Source: an uncultured Acidimicrobiia bacterium (GTDB lineage: Bacteria > Actinomycetota > Acidimicrobiia > IMCC26256 > CALEDW01). From it: a DNA stretch of 21,413 nt. The stretch covers positions 1-21,413 of the forward strand of contig CALEDW010000086.1 in NCBI GenBank assembly GCA_937949585.1. The letters are read 5' to 3'. Below are positions 7,795 to 14,449 of this stretch, piece after piece. The translations under genes and the position numbers were made by a program. Numbering within the stretch: position 1 is the stretch's first letter; every line of letters starts with the position of its first letter. Under the pieces are notes generated by a model. It ran no database searches, was not told where the DNA came from, and saw only the letters and a list, made by a program, of their open reading frames with translations.

Positions 7795-8523
7795 TCAGTA
7801 GGCCGGCTCGGACGGGGCCTTCAGCGGCCGGGCCAGCAGCCCGATCCCCACCCCGGCGACGAACCCCCCGACGTGGGCGACCCAGGCCACCGAGGACCCG
7901 GGGTCGGTGAAGAACTGCAGCACGAACCAGAATCCCAGCACCACCGCGGCCGGAACCGGGATGACGGTGATCACGATGAAGAAGGTGAGCGTCATGATCC
8001 GGGCGTGCGGCCAGAGCACCAGGTACATCCCCATGATCCCGGCGATCGCGCCGGACGCGCCCACCACCGGGGTCACCGACGACGGGTCGGCGAGCACGTG
8101 CGCCGCAGCGGCGAACCCGCCGGTCATCAGGTACACGAGCAGGAACCCGGCCTTGGTGGCGTAGTCCTCCACGTTGTTGCCGAACAGCCACAGGAACCAC
8201 ATGTTCCCGAGCAGGTGCGCCCACGAGCCGTGGAGGAACATCGAGACGAGCACCGCAAGCCACACGTTCTTGTCGGGGAACACGGGCGCGCCCCCGCCGA
8301 GCCCCTCGTCGATCCCGCAGCGACCCGTGCGGATCTCGGCCAGGGTGAGCGGCTCCCCGTGGCGCAGCTCACAGGGGATCGCCGCCCGCTCGTAGATGAA
8401 GTTCACCTCCTCGGGCCCGCCCTTGGGCTGCACGAAGGCGAACACGAACACGTTGGCGGCGATGAGCAGCAGCACCACGAGCGGGAACCGCTGCGTGGGG
8501 TTCGCGTCGTGCAGCGGGAGCAC
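7795..8523 (-). CDS. Rhomboid family intramembrane serine protease
   Basis: A 242-residue polytopic membrane protease that cleaves transmembrane substrates inside the bilayer. Seen: the LHGSWAHLLGNMWFLWLFG segment (His103 and Asn107 of HLLGN, oxyanion region), catalytic Ser157 in GASGAI, and catalytic His217 in AHVGG, spread over about six hydrophobic helices. A loop of ~50 residues with two Cys (51 and 69) follows helix 1 and could form a disulfide outside. I chose the GTG at 8523, giving the start MLPLHDANPT, which matches the usual LPLxDxNPT opening of this actinobacterial subfamily. It also has CAGAAT six bases upstream, a leaderless arrangement. An in-frame GTG at 8568 would add 15 Gly/Arg-rich residues. 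Probably co-transcribed with the GH51 gene downstream; substrate unknown. Confidence 0.9.
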   Translation of the reverse strand: MLPLHDANPTQRFPLVVLLLIAANVFVFAFVQPKGGPEEVNFIYERAAIPCELRHGEPLTLAEIRTGRCGIDEGLGGGAPVFPDKNVWLAVLVSMFLHGSWAHLLGNMWFLWLFGNNVEDYATKAGFLLVYLMTGGFAAAAHVLADPSSVTPVVGASGAIAGIMGMYLVLWPHARIMTLTFFIVITVIPVPAAVVLGFWFVLQFFTDPGSSVAWVAHVGGFVAGVGIGLLARPLKAPSEPAY

Positions 8524-8529
8524 CTCGGG

Positions 8530-8535
8530 ATTCTG
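8530..8535 (-). promoter_or_regulatory. Putative leaderless -10 element of the rhomboid gene
   Basis: CAGAAT, then CCCGAG, then the GTG at 8523. It keeps the A2 and T6 of the consensus and supports the shorter start. The 58-base gap 8524-8581 thus holds two divergent promoters. Confidence 0.4.
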
Positions 8536-8569
8536 GCCCCGCCCGGCCGGCCCGCGCCGACCGGCCACC

Positions 8570-8575
8570 TACAGT
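8570..8575 (+). promoter_or_regulatory. Putative leaderless -10 element of the aminotransferase
   Basis: TACAGT, then GAGGCC, then the GTG at 8582. No Shine-Dalgarno stretch precedes the GTG. Confidence 0.55.
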
Positions 8576-8581
8576 GAGGCC

Positions 8582-9751
8582 GTGCGCGAGCGCCTCGTCG
8601 CCCGGATGCGCGGCCACGGCACCACGATCTTCGCCGAGATGTCGGCCCTCGCCGACGCCACCGGAGCGATCAACCTCGGTCAGGGGTTCCCGGACACCGA
8701 CGGCCCCGAGGTCGTGAAGCAGGCCGCGATCGAGGCGATCGCAGCGGGGCGCAACCAGTACCCGCCGGGGGCGGGGATCCCCGAGCTGCGCCGGGCGGTG
8801 GCCGCCCACCAGGAGCGCTTCTACGGGCTGGGCTTCGATCCCGACACCGAGGTGCTGGTCACCGCGGGCGCCACCGAGGGCGTCGCCGCCGCCCTGCTCG
8901 CCCTGTGCGAGCCCGGTGACGAGGTGGTGATGTTCGAGCCGTACTACGACGCGTACGCCGCGGTCGTGGCCCTGGCCGGGGCCCGCCGGCGGGTGGTGCC
9001 GCTGCGGCCCCCCGCCTTCGCGTTCGACCCTGCAACCCTGGCCGCGGCGATCGGCGAGCGAGCCCGGGTGCTGGTGCTCAACTCGCCGCACAACCCGACC
9101 GGCAAGGTGTTCGGCGACGACGAGCTCGCCGAGATCGCCCGGCTGTGCGTGCGTCACGACCTGGTGGCGGTGACCGACGAGGTGTACGAGCACCTGGTGT
9201 TCGAGGGGCGGCATCGCCCGCTGGCCACGTTCCCGGGGATGCGGGACCGGACGGTGACGGTGTCGTCGGCCGGCAAGACGTTCTCGCTCACCGGCTGGAA
9301 GGTCGGCTGGGTGTGCGCGTCACCGCCGCTGCTGGAGGCGGTGCGCACGGTGAAACAGTTTCTGACCTATGTGAACTCCGCGGCGTATCAGGCCGCGATC
9401 GCCGTGGGCCTCGGGCTCGACGACGCCTACTTCACGGGGGTGGCCGCAGACCTGTGCGCCCGGCGCGACCGACTCTGCCGGGGCTTGGCCGCCGCCGGGC
9501 TCGAGGTGTACGTCCCCCAGGGCACCTACTTCGTCACCACCGACGTGGGTCCGCTCGGCGTGGACGACGGGGCGGCGTTCTGCCGGTCGCTGCCGGAGCG
9601 GGCGGGCCTGGTGGCCGTGCCGATGCAGGTGTTCCACGACGACCCGGACGCCGGGCGCACCCTGGTGCGCTGGGCGTGCTGCAAGCGTCCCCAAGTGCTC
9701 GACGAGGCGGCGCAGCGCCTCGCCCGCCTCGCCGAGACCGTCCCCGGCTGA
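8582..9751 (+). CDS. Class I/II PLP-dependent aminotransferase (DapC / kynurenine aminotransferase-like)
   Basis: A 389-residue fold-type I aminotransferase that moves an amino group between an amino acid and a 2-oxo acid. Seen: NLGQGFPD (31-38), the cofactor-binding NSPHNPTG (168-175, Asn171), TDEVYE (198-203, Asp199 and Tyr202) and the PLP Lys232 in SSAGKTFSLTGWKVG. A late RWACCK supplies the probable carboxylate-binding Arg. The sequence style fits the branch that includes succinyldiaminopimelate aminotransferase DapC of actinobacteria and kynurenine/glutamine/methionine transaminases; I cannot separate these by eye, so no symbol is given. The GTG at 8582 has no ribosome site but has TACAGT six bases upstream, as for a leaderless mRNA. 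It is divergent from the rhomboid gene and convergent with the SDR gene. Confidence 0.9.
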   Translation: MRERLVARMRGHGTTIFAEMSALADATGAINLGQGFPDTDGPEVVKQAAIEAIAAGRNQYPPGAGIPELRRAVAAHQERFYGLGFDPDTEVLVTAGATEGVAAALLALCEPGDEVVMFEPYYDAYAAVVALAGARRRVVPLRPPAFAFDPATLAAAIGERARVLVLNSPHNPTGKVFGDDELAEIARLCVRHDLVAVTDEVYEHLVFEGRHRPLATFPGMRDRTVTVSSAGKTFSLTGWKVGWVCASPPLLEAVRTVKQFLTYVNSAAYQAAIAVGLGLDDAYFTGVAADLCARRDRLCRGLAAAGLEVYVPQGTYFVTTDVGPLGVDDGAAFCRSLPERAGLVAVPMQVFHDDPDAGRTLVRWACCKRPQVLDEAAQRLARLAETVPG

Positions 9752-9754
9752 ACC

Positions 9755-9777
9755 GGCCCGTCCGTGGAGAGCGGGCC
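9755..9777. terminator. Weak hairpin between aminotransferase and SDR genes
   Basis: GGCCCG and CGGGCC form a 6-bp stem around an 11-base loop just after the aminotransferase stop, in the 75-base convergent gap. There is no T-tract, so a terminator role is only possible. Confidence 0.3.
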
Positions 9778-9826
9778 CGACGACGCCGTCGAGGTGGAGG
9801 TGGCGGTGTGCGCCGCGGCCGGTACC

Positions 9827-10606
9827 TCAGGTGACGGTCCAGCCGCCGTCGACGAGCAGCACCTGGCCGGTCACGTAGCCGGACGCCGACGAGGCGAGGA
9901 ACAACAGCGCCCCGTCGAGCTCGTGGGGTTCGGGGAGCCGTCGCAGCAGCGTCCGGCGCTCGATCGCCCGGCGCACGGTGTCGTCGCCGAAGAAGCCGGT
10001 CATCTCGGTGGGGAAGTACCCGGGGGCGAGCGCGTTCACCCGCACCCCCCGGCGGCCCCACTGCGCGGCGAGCTGACGGGTGAAGGCGATCAGCCCGCCC
10101 TTGCTCGTGTTGTAGGCGGTCATCGGACCGGTGGAAGCCACGACCCCGTAGATCGAGGCGACGTTCACCACGCTGGCCCCGCCGGGTGCGTCGGCCGCGG
10201 CGGCGAACAGCAGCGGCGCCGCCAGCCGGCAGCAGTCGATCGGTGCGAGGAGGTTGAGGGTCAGGACCCGCTCGATCTCCGGCAGCGGCTGCGACTCCAG
10301 CGGGCCTTCGTCGTGGGTACCGGCGTTGTTCACCAGCACGTCGAGGCGCCCGTGACGCTCGGCCACCGCCGCCACCACCGCCTCCCGGCCCGCCGAGCCG
10401 GCCAGGTCGGCAACCACCGCCTCGGCGCCGAGGTCGGCGGCCAGGGCGCGTAGCGGCTCGGCCCGGCGGGCGCAGATCACCAGCCGGGCCCCCGCCGCGG
10501 CCAGCACCCGGGCGAAGCGGACCCCGAGGCCGCTGGAGGCGCCGGTGACCAGCGCGACGCGACCGTCGAGGCGGAACGCGGCCGCCGGGTCGGGCTCGAG
10601 TTCCAC
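9827..10606 (-). CDS. Short-chain dehydrogenase/reductase (SDR)
   Basis: A 259-residue classical SDR that oxidises or reduces a hydroxyl/keto group with NAD(P). Seen: the TGASSGLG cofactor loop (21-28), NNAG (93-96), and the catalytic set Ser151, Tyr165 and Lys169 (YNTSK), followed by NALAPGYFPTEM and the C-terminal GQVLLVDGG that marks the family. I start at the GTG at 10606 (MELEPDP), with GAGCAT six bases upstream; a GTG at 10675 would add 23 Pro-rich residues that look non-coding. It follows the acyl-CoA ligase on the same strand with a 76-base gap, so it may be read from that transcript or from its own weak promoter. By context it could act as a hydroxyacyl dehydrogenase in the same catabolic route; the substrate is inferred only. 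Confidence 0.88.
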   Translation of the reverse strand: MELEPDPAAAFRLDGRVALVTGASSGLGVRFARVLAAAGARLVICARRAEPLRALAADLGAEAVVADLAGSAGREAVVAAVAERHGRLDVLVNNAGTHDEGPLESQPLPEIERVLTLNLLAPIDCCRLAAPLLFAAAADAPGGASVVNVASIYGVVASTGPMTAYNTSKGGLIAFTRQLAAQWGRRGVRVNALAPGYFPTEMTGFFGDDTVRRAIERRTLLRRLPEPHELDGALLFLASSASGYVTGQVLLVDGGWTVT

Positions 10607-10612
10607 GGCCCG

Positions 10613-10618
10613 ATGCTC
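10613..10618 (-). promoter_or_regulatory. Possible weak leaderless -10 element of the SDR gene
   Basis: GAGCAT, then CGGGCC, then the GTG at 10606. Only A2 and T6 match, so the SDR may depend mainly on read-through from the ligase. Confidence 0.3.
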
Positions 10619-10682
10619 GCACGCCGGGCGCGGCGACGGCGCCTCGGGCGGCGGGGGCCGGTGCGCGCCCGGCACGCCGGGT

Positions 10683-12314
10683 TCAGCGCCGCTCGTAGGT
10701 GACGCCGGCGGCCTCGGCGTCCCAGGTGGCGGGGGTCACGCCCTCGTCGCGCAGCACGCGCTTGAGCACCCGGCCCACCGGGCTGCGGGGCAGGTCGGCG
10801 CGGAACTCCACATAGCGGGGCAGCGCGAAGTAGGGCAGCTGGTCGATGCACCAGCGAAACAGGGCCTCCTCGGTGAGCGTCGAGCCCTCCTTGCGGACCA
10901 CCGTGACCTTGAGGTCGTCCTCGGTGACCTCCGAGGGCACCGCCACCACCACCGCCTCCACCACGTCGGGGTGCGAGCACAGCACCCGTTCCACCTCGAA
11001 GCTGGAGATGTTCTCGCCCCGTCGGCGCAGGTAGTCGGCTTTCCGGTCGACGAAGAACAGGTAGCCGTCGTCGTCGATCCGGCCGATGTCGCCGGTGTGG
11101 AACCACAGGTTGCGGCAGGCGGCGACGGTCGCCTCCGGGTTGCCCCAGTATCCCTCGAACATCACGTGGGGCCGTCGGGGCCGCACCACGATCTCGCCGG
11201 GGGTGTTGCGCCCGAGGTCCCGGTCGTCGTCGTCGAAGATCCGGACCTCGAAGTACTCGTCGTTGATCACCCCTGCCGCACCGGGGCGTTGCGGCACGCC
11301 GGGCGGGGTCCAGGAGATGAGGCTCGCCTCCGTGAGCCCGAACCCACCGCTGAACACCTCCACCCCGAAGCGTTCCCGGAGACGGGCGTCCAGGTCGGGA
11401 GGCACCGGCGCCGCCGCCATGAGCCGCAGCGTCGTGTTCGCCTGCGGTGCGCCCGAGCGGGGCATCTCGGGACGGTCCTCGTCGGCGGCGAGCAGGGCGG
11501 TCATCGAGCCGAGGAGGGAGGCGATCGTCGCCCCGACCCGGTTGACCTCGCCCCAGAACCCCGACACCGAGAACCGCCGGGAGATCGCGGCCCGCCCGCC
11601 GGCGACCAGCGGTCCGAGCACGCAGGTGACCAGCGCGTTGAAGTGGAACAGGGGCAGCGGCGTCCACACCACGTCGTCGGGTCCACGTCGCCAGCAGACG
11701 GCGATCTGGCGGGAGAGCGACGCGTGGTAGTGGTGCGAGAGCATGCAGCCCTTGGACGGGCCGGTGGTCCCGCCGGTGTACACGAAGGTCGCCAGGTCGG
11801 CCGGGCGCGACCGGTGCGGCGGCACCGGGTCGGCGTTGGTGAGGTCGGCGAAGCGGTGGACGGCCGGCCCTCCCCGCAGGCCCGGACCGCCCTCGCCGGT
11901 GACCACCACGTGGCGCAGCGTCTCGATCCCCTCCACGACCCCCGGCAGACGCCCGGCCAGCTCGTCCTGGGCCACGAGCAGGGACGCGCCGGAATCGGCG
12001 AGCTGGTGCCGCAGGTACTCGCCCTTGTAGGCGGAGTTGATCGGCACCGCGATCGCCCCGGCCCAGATCGCACCCCACCAGGCCAGCACCGCCTCGGGTG
12101 AGTTCTCGCACAGGGTGGCGACCCGGTCGCCGGGGCGCACCCCGAGGTCGGCGAACGCTCCGGCGAGTGCCCCGGCCCGGCCGGCGAGCGAGGCGGCGCT
12201 GAACGTCTCACCGCACACATCGAGGTACTCGCCGTCGGGGTCGGTCCCCAGTCGCCGGTCGAGCAGATCGGTGAGGGTGTGGTGCTCCTCGGTGATCCAG
12301 GTTCCGTCGGTCAT
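10683..12314 (-). CDS. AMP-forming acyl-CoA ligase (CaiC/FadD-like ANL superfamily)
   Basis: A 543-residue adenylating enzyme that activates a carboxylic acid to its AMP ester and then to the CoA thioester. Seen: the P-loop-like YTGGTTGPSKG (179-189), PLPLFHFNA, GGFGLTEAS in the adenylate site, WFHTGDIGRIDDDGYLFF and the hinge region DRKADYLRRRGENISS. The C-terminal motif normally carrying the catalytic Lys (TGK) reads VGR, with Arg515 in that place and a Lys three residues later (VGRVLKRVL). The overall style resembles crotonobetaine/carnitine-CoA ligase-like proteins of actinobacteria. The ATG at 12314 has TACGAT six bases upstream and no ribosome site, so it looks leaderless; the much longer open frame upstream overlaps the P450 gene and is spurious. 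A perfect 18-base palindrome lies just before the -10. Confidence 0.92.
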   Translation of the reverse strand: MTDGTWITEEHHTLTDLLDRRLGTDPDGEYLDVCGETFSAASLAGRAGALAGAFADLGVRPGDRVATLCENSPEAVLAWWGAIWAGAIAVPINSAYKGEYLRHQLADSGASLLVAQDELAGRLPGVVEGIETLRHVVVTGEGGPGLRGGPAVHRFADLTNADPVPPHRSRPADLATFVYTGGTTGPSKGCMLSHHYHASLSRQIAVCWRRGPDDVVWTPLPLFHFNALVTCVLGPLVAGGRAAISRRFSVSGFWGEVNRVGATIASLLGSMTALLAADEDRPEMPRSGAPQANTTLRLMAAAPVPPDLDARLRERFGVEVFSGGFGLTEASLISWTPPGVPQRPGAAGVINDEYFEVRIFDDDDRDLGRNTPGEIVVRPRRPHVMFEGYWGNPEATVAACRNLWFHTGDIGRIDDDGYLFFVDRKADYLRRRGENISSFEVERVLCSHPDVVEAVVVAVPSEVTEDDLKVTVVRKEGSTLTEEALFRWCIDQLPYFALPRYVEFRADLPRSPVGRVLKRVLRDEGVTPATWDAEAAGVTYERR

Positions 12315-12320
12315 GCCCTC

Positions 12321-12326
12321 ATCGTA
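12321..12326 (-). promoter_or_regulatory. Putative leaderless -10 element of acyl-CoA ligase
   Basis: TACGAT, then six bases (GAGGGC), then the ATG at 12314. It matches the TAnnnT -10 consensus of actinobacteria at the spacing expected when the mRNA begins at the start codon. Confidence 0.55.
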
Positions 12327-12329
12327 GGA

Positions 12330-12347
12330 CCTGACGTCGACGTCAGG
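12330..12347. promoter_or_regulatory. Perfect 18-bp palindrome, putative operator (site A)
   Basis: CCTGACGTCGACGTCAGG reads identically on both strands. It lies just upstream of the ligase -10 and covers the P450 stop codon. Its core CTGAC-N6-GTCAG recurs at 14385-14400. A dimeric repressor of TetR or similar type is the likely reader; no such regulator is in the window. Confidence 0.65.
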
Positions 12348-13563
12348 AATACCGGCTGACCTGCACCGGAACCGATGCCCAGCCCCGCACGGTGGAGGTG
12401 TGCATCCGCCGGGCGGCGGCGAGGTCGACGTCCCAGCGCGGGATGCGGGACAGGAGCTCCTCGAGGGCGACCCGCGCCTCGAGACGGGCCAGCGCCGCCC
12501 CGAGACAGAAGTGCACCCCGAACCCGAACGAGACGTGGTGGTCGAAGCGGCGGTGGATGTCGAAACGGTCGGGGTCGGCGTACTTGCGCTCGTCCCGGCC
12601 GGCGGAGGCGGTGAGCAACAGCACCTTCGACCCGGCCGGGATCTCGGTCCCGTGCAGCCGCACCGCCGTGGTCGTCCAGCGGCCCTGCACGGGCGAGGGG
12701 GCCTCGTAGCGCAGCAGCTCCTCAACCGCCCCGGGGACGAGCCCCGGATCTGCGGCGAGGGCGGCCCGCTGGTCGGGGTGGGCGGCCAGGATGACCGCCG
12801 CGTTGCCGAGGAACCGGGCAACGGTCTCGGTGCCGGCATGGATGAGGAGGCTGGCGAAGTCGAACGCCTCGGCCAGGGTGAGCCGCCGCCGACCCTCGGC
12901 GTCGTCGATCTCGGCCCGCACGAGGTCGGAGAGCATGTCGTCCCGGGGCCGACGGATCCGTTCCTCCAGCTCGGCCCGCAGCGCGGCGCCGATCTCGGCT
13001 TGGGCCGCGGCGGCCACCGGGTTGACCATCCCGGTCTCGGGGTCGAGGTGGAAGACCTGGTCGATGAGGTGGCGCATCCGCTCCCGGTCGGCCTCCGGGA
13101 CGCCCAGCAGCGTCGCGATGACGGTGGCCGGCAGCTTGGCGGCGAAGTCGGCCATGAAGTCGAACCGTCCGGCGGCCCGGCACTCCTCGAGCCAGGTGGC
13201 GCAGAGACGGCGGACGTCGCCCTCGAGGCGGCGCACCCGGCCCGGGGTGAACGCCTTGGACACCAGGGCCCGCAGCCGGGTGTGCTCGGGCGGATCCTTG
13301 AAGATGATCATCGACCCGGGGTACGGCTCGGGGGTCATGAGCTCCAGCACCGTGCCGTGTGCGGAGGAGAACGTGCGGTGGTCGCGGCTGGCGGCTTCCA
13401 CGTCGGCGAACCGCGACAGCGCCCAGAAGTCGAACCGGTCGTTGCGGTACACCGGCGCCTCGTCCCGGAGGCGACGCCACACCGGGTAGGGATCGTCGTC
13501 GATCGCGGTGTCGTAGGGGTCCCAGTAGACGGCGTCGGTCGTCTGCGTGCTGTGCGGCGTCAC
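12343..13563 (-). CDS. Cytochrome P450 monooxygenase
   Basis: A 406-residue soluble bacterial P450, typical length. Seen: I-helix HAGTETV (242-248; oxygen-activating Gly-Thr-Glu-Thr, with Glu for the commoner Asp), the ExxR pair Glu282-Arg285, DPDRFDIHR, and the heme loop FGFGVHFCLG with the thiolate ligand Cys353. It should hydroxylate a hydrophobic substrate, with electrons from ferredoxin and a reductase. No dedicated redox partner gene is in its cluster. The GTG at 13563 has a strong AAGGAGG five bases upstream and overlaps the preceding gene's stop as GTGA, so it is translationally coupled to the alpha/beta-barrel protein. The 29-base gap to the ligase start holds the ligase promoter; the palindromic site overlaps the P450 stop codon. 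Substrate unknown; terpenoid or steroid acids are plausible from the ligase and CoA-transferase neighbours. Confidence 0.94.
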   Translation of the reverse strand: MTPHSTQTTDAVYWDPYDTAIDDDPYPVWRRLRDEAPVYRNDRFDFWALSRFADVEAASRDHRTFSSAHGTVLELMTPEPYPGSMIIFKDPPEHTRLRALVSKAFTPGRVRRLEGDVRRLCATWLEECRAAGRFDFMADFAAKLPATVIATLLGVPEADRERMRHLIDQVFHLDPETGMVNPVAAAAQAEIGAALRAELEERIRRPRDDMLSDLVRAEIDDAEGRRRLTLAEAFDFASLLIHAGTETVARFLGNAAVILAAHPDQRAALAADPGLVPGAVEELLRYEAPSPVQGRWTTTAVRLHGTEIPAGSKVLLLTASAGRDERKYADPDRFDIHRRFDHHVSFGFGVHFCLGAALARLEARVALEELLSRIPRWDVDLAAARRMHTSTVRGWASVPVQVSRYS

Positions 13564-14321
13564 GGCTGCCTCCTTCCCGCCGGGACCCGCCGGTCGGCCT
13601 CGGTCGGCTGGCGGCCGAGGCGGAGCGGGGACAGCGGCGCCGCGACCATGAGGGTGCGGTGCCAGTCGGCGCCGAGCCGGTCGAGTTCCCTGCGCCACGC
13701 CCCCGGGCCCTCGCCGGCGGCGGTGCCGGCGTCGTCCCAGGCCTGCTCGAACGCCGCCCACGTCGCCTCGTCGGGTACCGCCCAGATCGCCACCCCCTCG
13801 GAGTCGTTCACCATCGCCACCCGGAACGCCCCGACCAGGCGCAGGCCGCTGCATTCCAGGGCGGGGCGACCGGTTGCACCGAGGGCGTCGAGCCAGGCCC
13901 GGGCCCGGCCGGGCGGGAGACGTACGAGCTCATGTGCGAACAACTCGCCCCGCACGCCGGCCGCCAGCAGCTCGGTGATCGGCAGGGTCCACGGCGCCGG
14001 CACCAGGATCCGGTCGAAGCCGCCGCGACGCATCGCGGCCGCTTCGGCCCACCAGGCCCGCAAGGTGGGGTCCTGCAGGTCGGGGTGGCGCAGCTCGTGG
14101 GCGAAGTTGCCGGCGAGTCCGGCCCACCCGTCGAGCTCCCAGAGGTTCACCACCTCGGGCCACCGGCCGGTGGAACCGACCGTGCCCCACACCCCGAAGC
14201 AGCGCTGGTTGCGTTCCCGGATCGCCTCCGGCACCCAGTTCGCCGTCATGTGGTGCATGTAGTCGGCACGGCGTTGCCCTCGGATCTCCACGAGCTCGTG
14301 GATGTAGATCTTGTCGTTCAT
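13560..14321 (-). CDS. Tandem-repeat protein, possibly NIPSNAP/EthD-like alpha/beta barrel
   Basis: A 253-residue protein without a catalytic signature I recognise. It shows an internal duplication: KIYIHELVEIRGQRRADYMHHM-type sequence (4-25) recurs as ELFAHELVRLPPGRARAWLDAL-type sequence (126-147). Each copy is followed by a beta-rich stretch ending in a similar motif: VNLWELDGWAGLAGNF (58-73) and VAIWAVPDEATWAAF (177-191). Two fused ~100-residue ferredoxin-like units of the NIPSNAP or EthD type would explain this; that assignment is by pattern only. No signal peptide. The start is the ATG at 14321 or the adjacent GTG at 14324. It leads the minus-strand arm and is coupled to the P450 by a 4-base overlap, so an accessory or enzymatic role with the P450 product is likely. 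It is divergent from the amidohydrolase across 128 bases. Confidence 0.8.
   Translation of the reverse strand: MNDKIYIHELVEIRGQRRADYMHHMTANWVPEAIRERNQRCFGVWGTVGSTGRWPEVVNLWELDGWAGLAGNFAHELRHPDLQDPTLRAWWAEAAAMRRGGFDRILVPAPWTLPITELLAAGVRGELFAHELVRLPPGRARAWLDALGATGRPALECSGLRLVGAFRVAMVNDSEGVAIWAVPDEATWAAFEQAWDDAGTAAGEGPGAWRRELDRLGADWHRTLMVAAPLSPLRLGRQPTEADRRVPAGRRQP
13569..13575 (-). promoter_or_regulatory. Ribosome binding site of the P450
   Basis: AAGGAGG five bases before the GTG at 13563, inside the end of the preceding gene. It decides the P450 start against the far longer open frame upstream. Confidence 0.75.
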
Positions 14322-14354
14322 CACCGCCGGTCCGGGTCGGTCGGGCTGGGTCGT

Positions 14355-14376
14355 GCCGGGCCGGACGAGGCCCGGC
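14355..14376. other. Perfect 8-bp hairpin in the divergent gap
   Basis: GCCGGGCC-GGACGA-GGCCCGGC forms an 8-bp all-GC stem with a six-base loop. On the minus strand it would lie in the leader of the alpha/beta-barrel - P450 mRNA, ending 33 bases before the ATG. It could slow or attenuate expression, stabilise the mRNA, or bind a protein. There is no T-run. Confidence 0.5.
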
Positions 14377-14384
14377 CGGGAGTA

Positions 14385-14400
14385 CTGACGCCCGTGTCAG
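14385..14400. promoter_or_regulatory. Inverted repeat CTGAC-N6-GTCAG, putative operator (site B)
   Basis: CTGACGCCCGTGTCAG has the same arms and spacing as the palindrome at 12330-12347; 14 of 18 aligned bases agree when the flanking GA is included. It covers the -35 of the amidohydrolase promoter and lies about 65 bases before the start of the divergent alpha/beta-barrel gene, so a bound repressor could block both directions. Confidence 0.6.
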
Positions 14401-14414
14401 GATGTGGGTATGGT
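14385..14414 (+). promoter_or_regulatory. Putative promoter of amidohydrolase - CoA-transferase operon
   Basis: CTGACG (14385-14390) and TATGGT (14409-14414) are 18 bases apart, close to the sigma-70-type consensus. Transcription would start near 14421, leaving a short leader with the ribosome site at 14437-14444. Confidence 0.5.
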
Positions 14415-14436
14415 AGGCGTGCTCGGCAGACCCGGC

Positions 14437-14444
14437 GAGGAGGG
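14437..14444 (+). promoter_or_regulatory. Ribosome binding site of the amidohydrolase
   Basis: GAGGAGGG five bases before the ATG at 14450; it fixes this start. Confidence 0.75.
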
Positions 14445-14449
14445 CTGCG

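Noticed and set aside
10607..10675. GTG start at 10675 for the SDR gene
   Set aside because: It adds a Pro-rich stretch unlike SDR N-termini and has no ribosome site; the GTG at 10606 fits the family.
12315..12839. 175-codon upstream extension of the acyl-CoA ligase frame
   Set aside because: It runs through the P450 gene in another frame and has no family similarity; the ATG at 12314 has its own -10 element.
12400..14262. 620-codon plus-strand frame opposite the P450 and barrel genes
   Set aside because: An antisense shadow; the P450 heme and ExxR motifs are on the minus strand.
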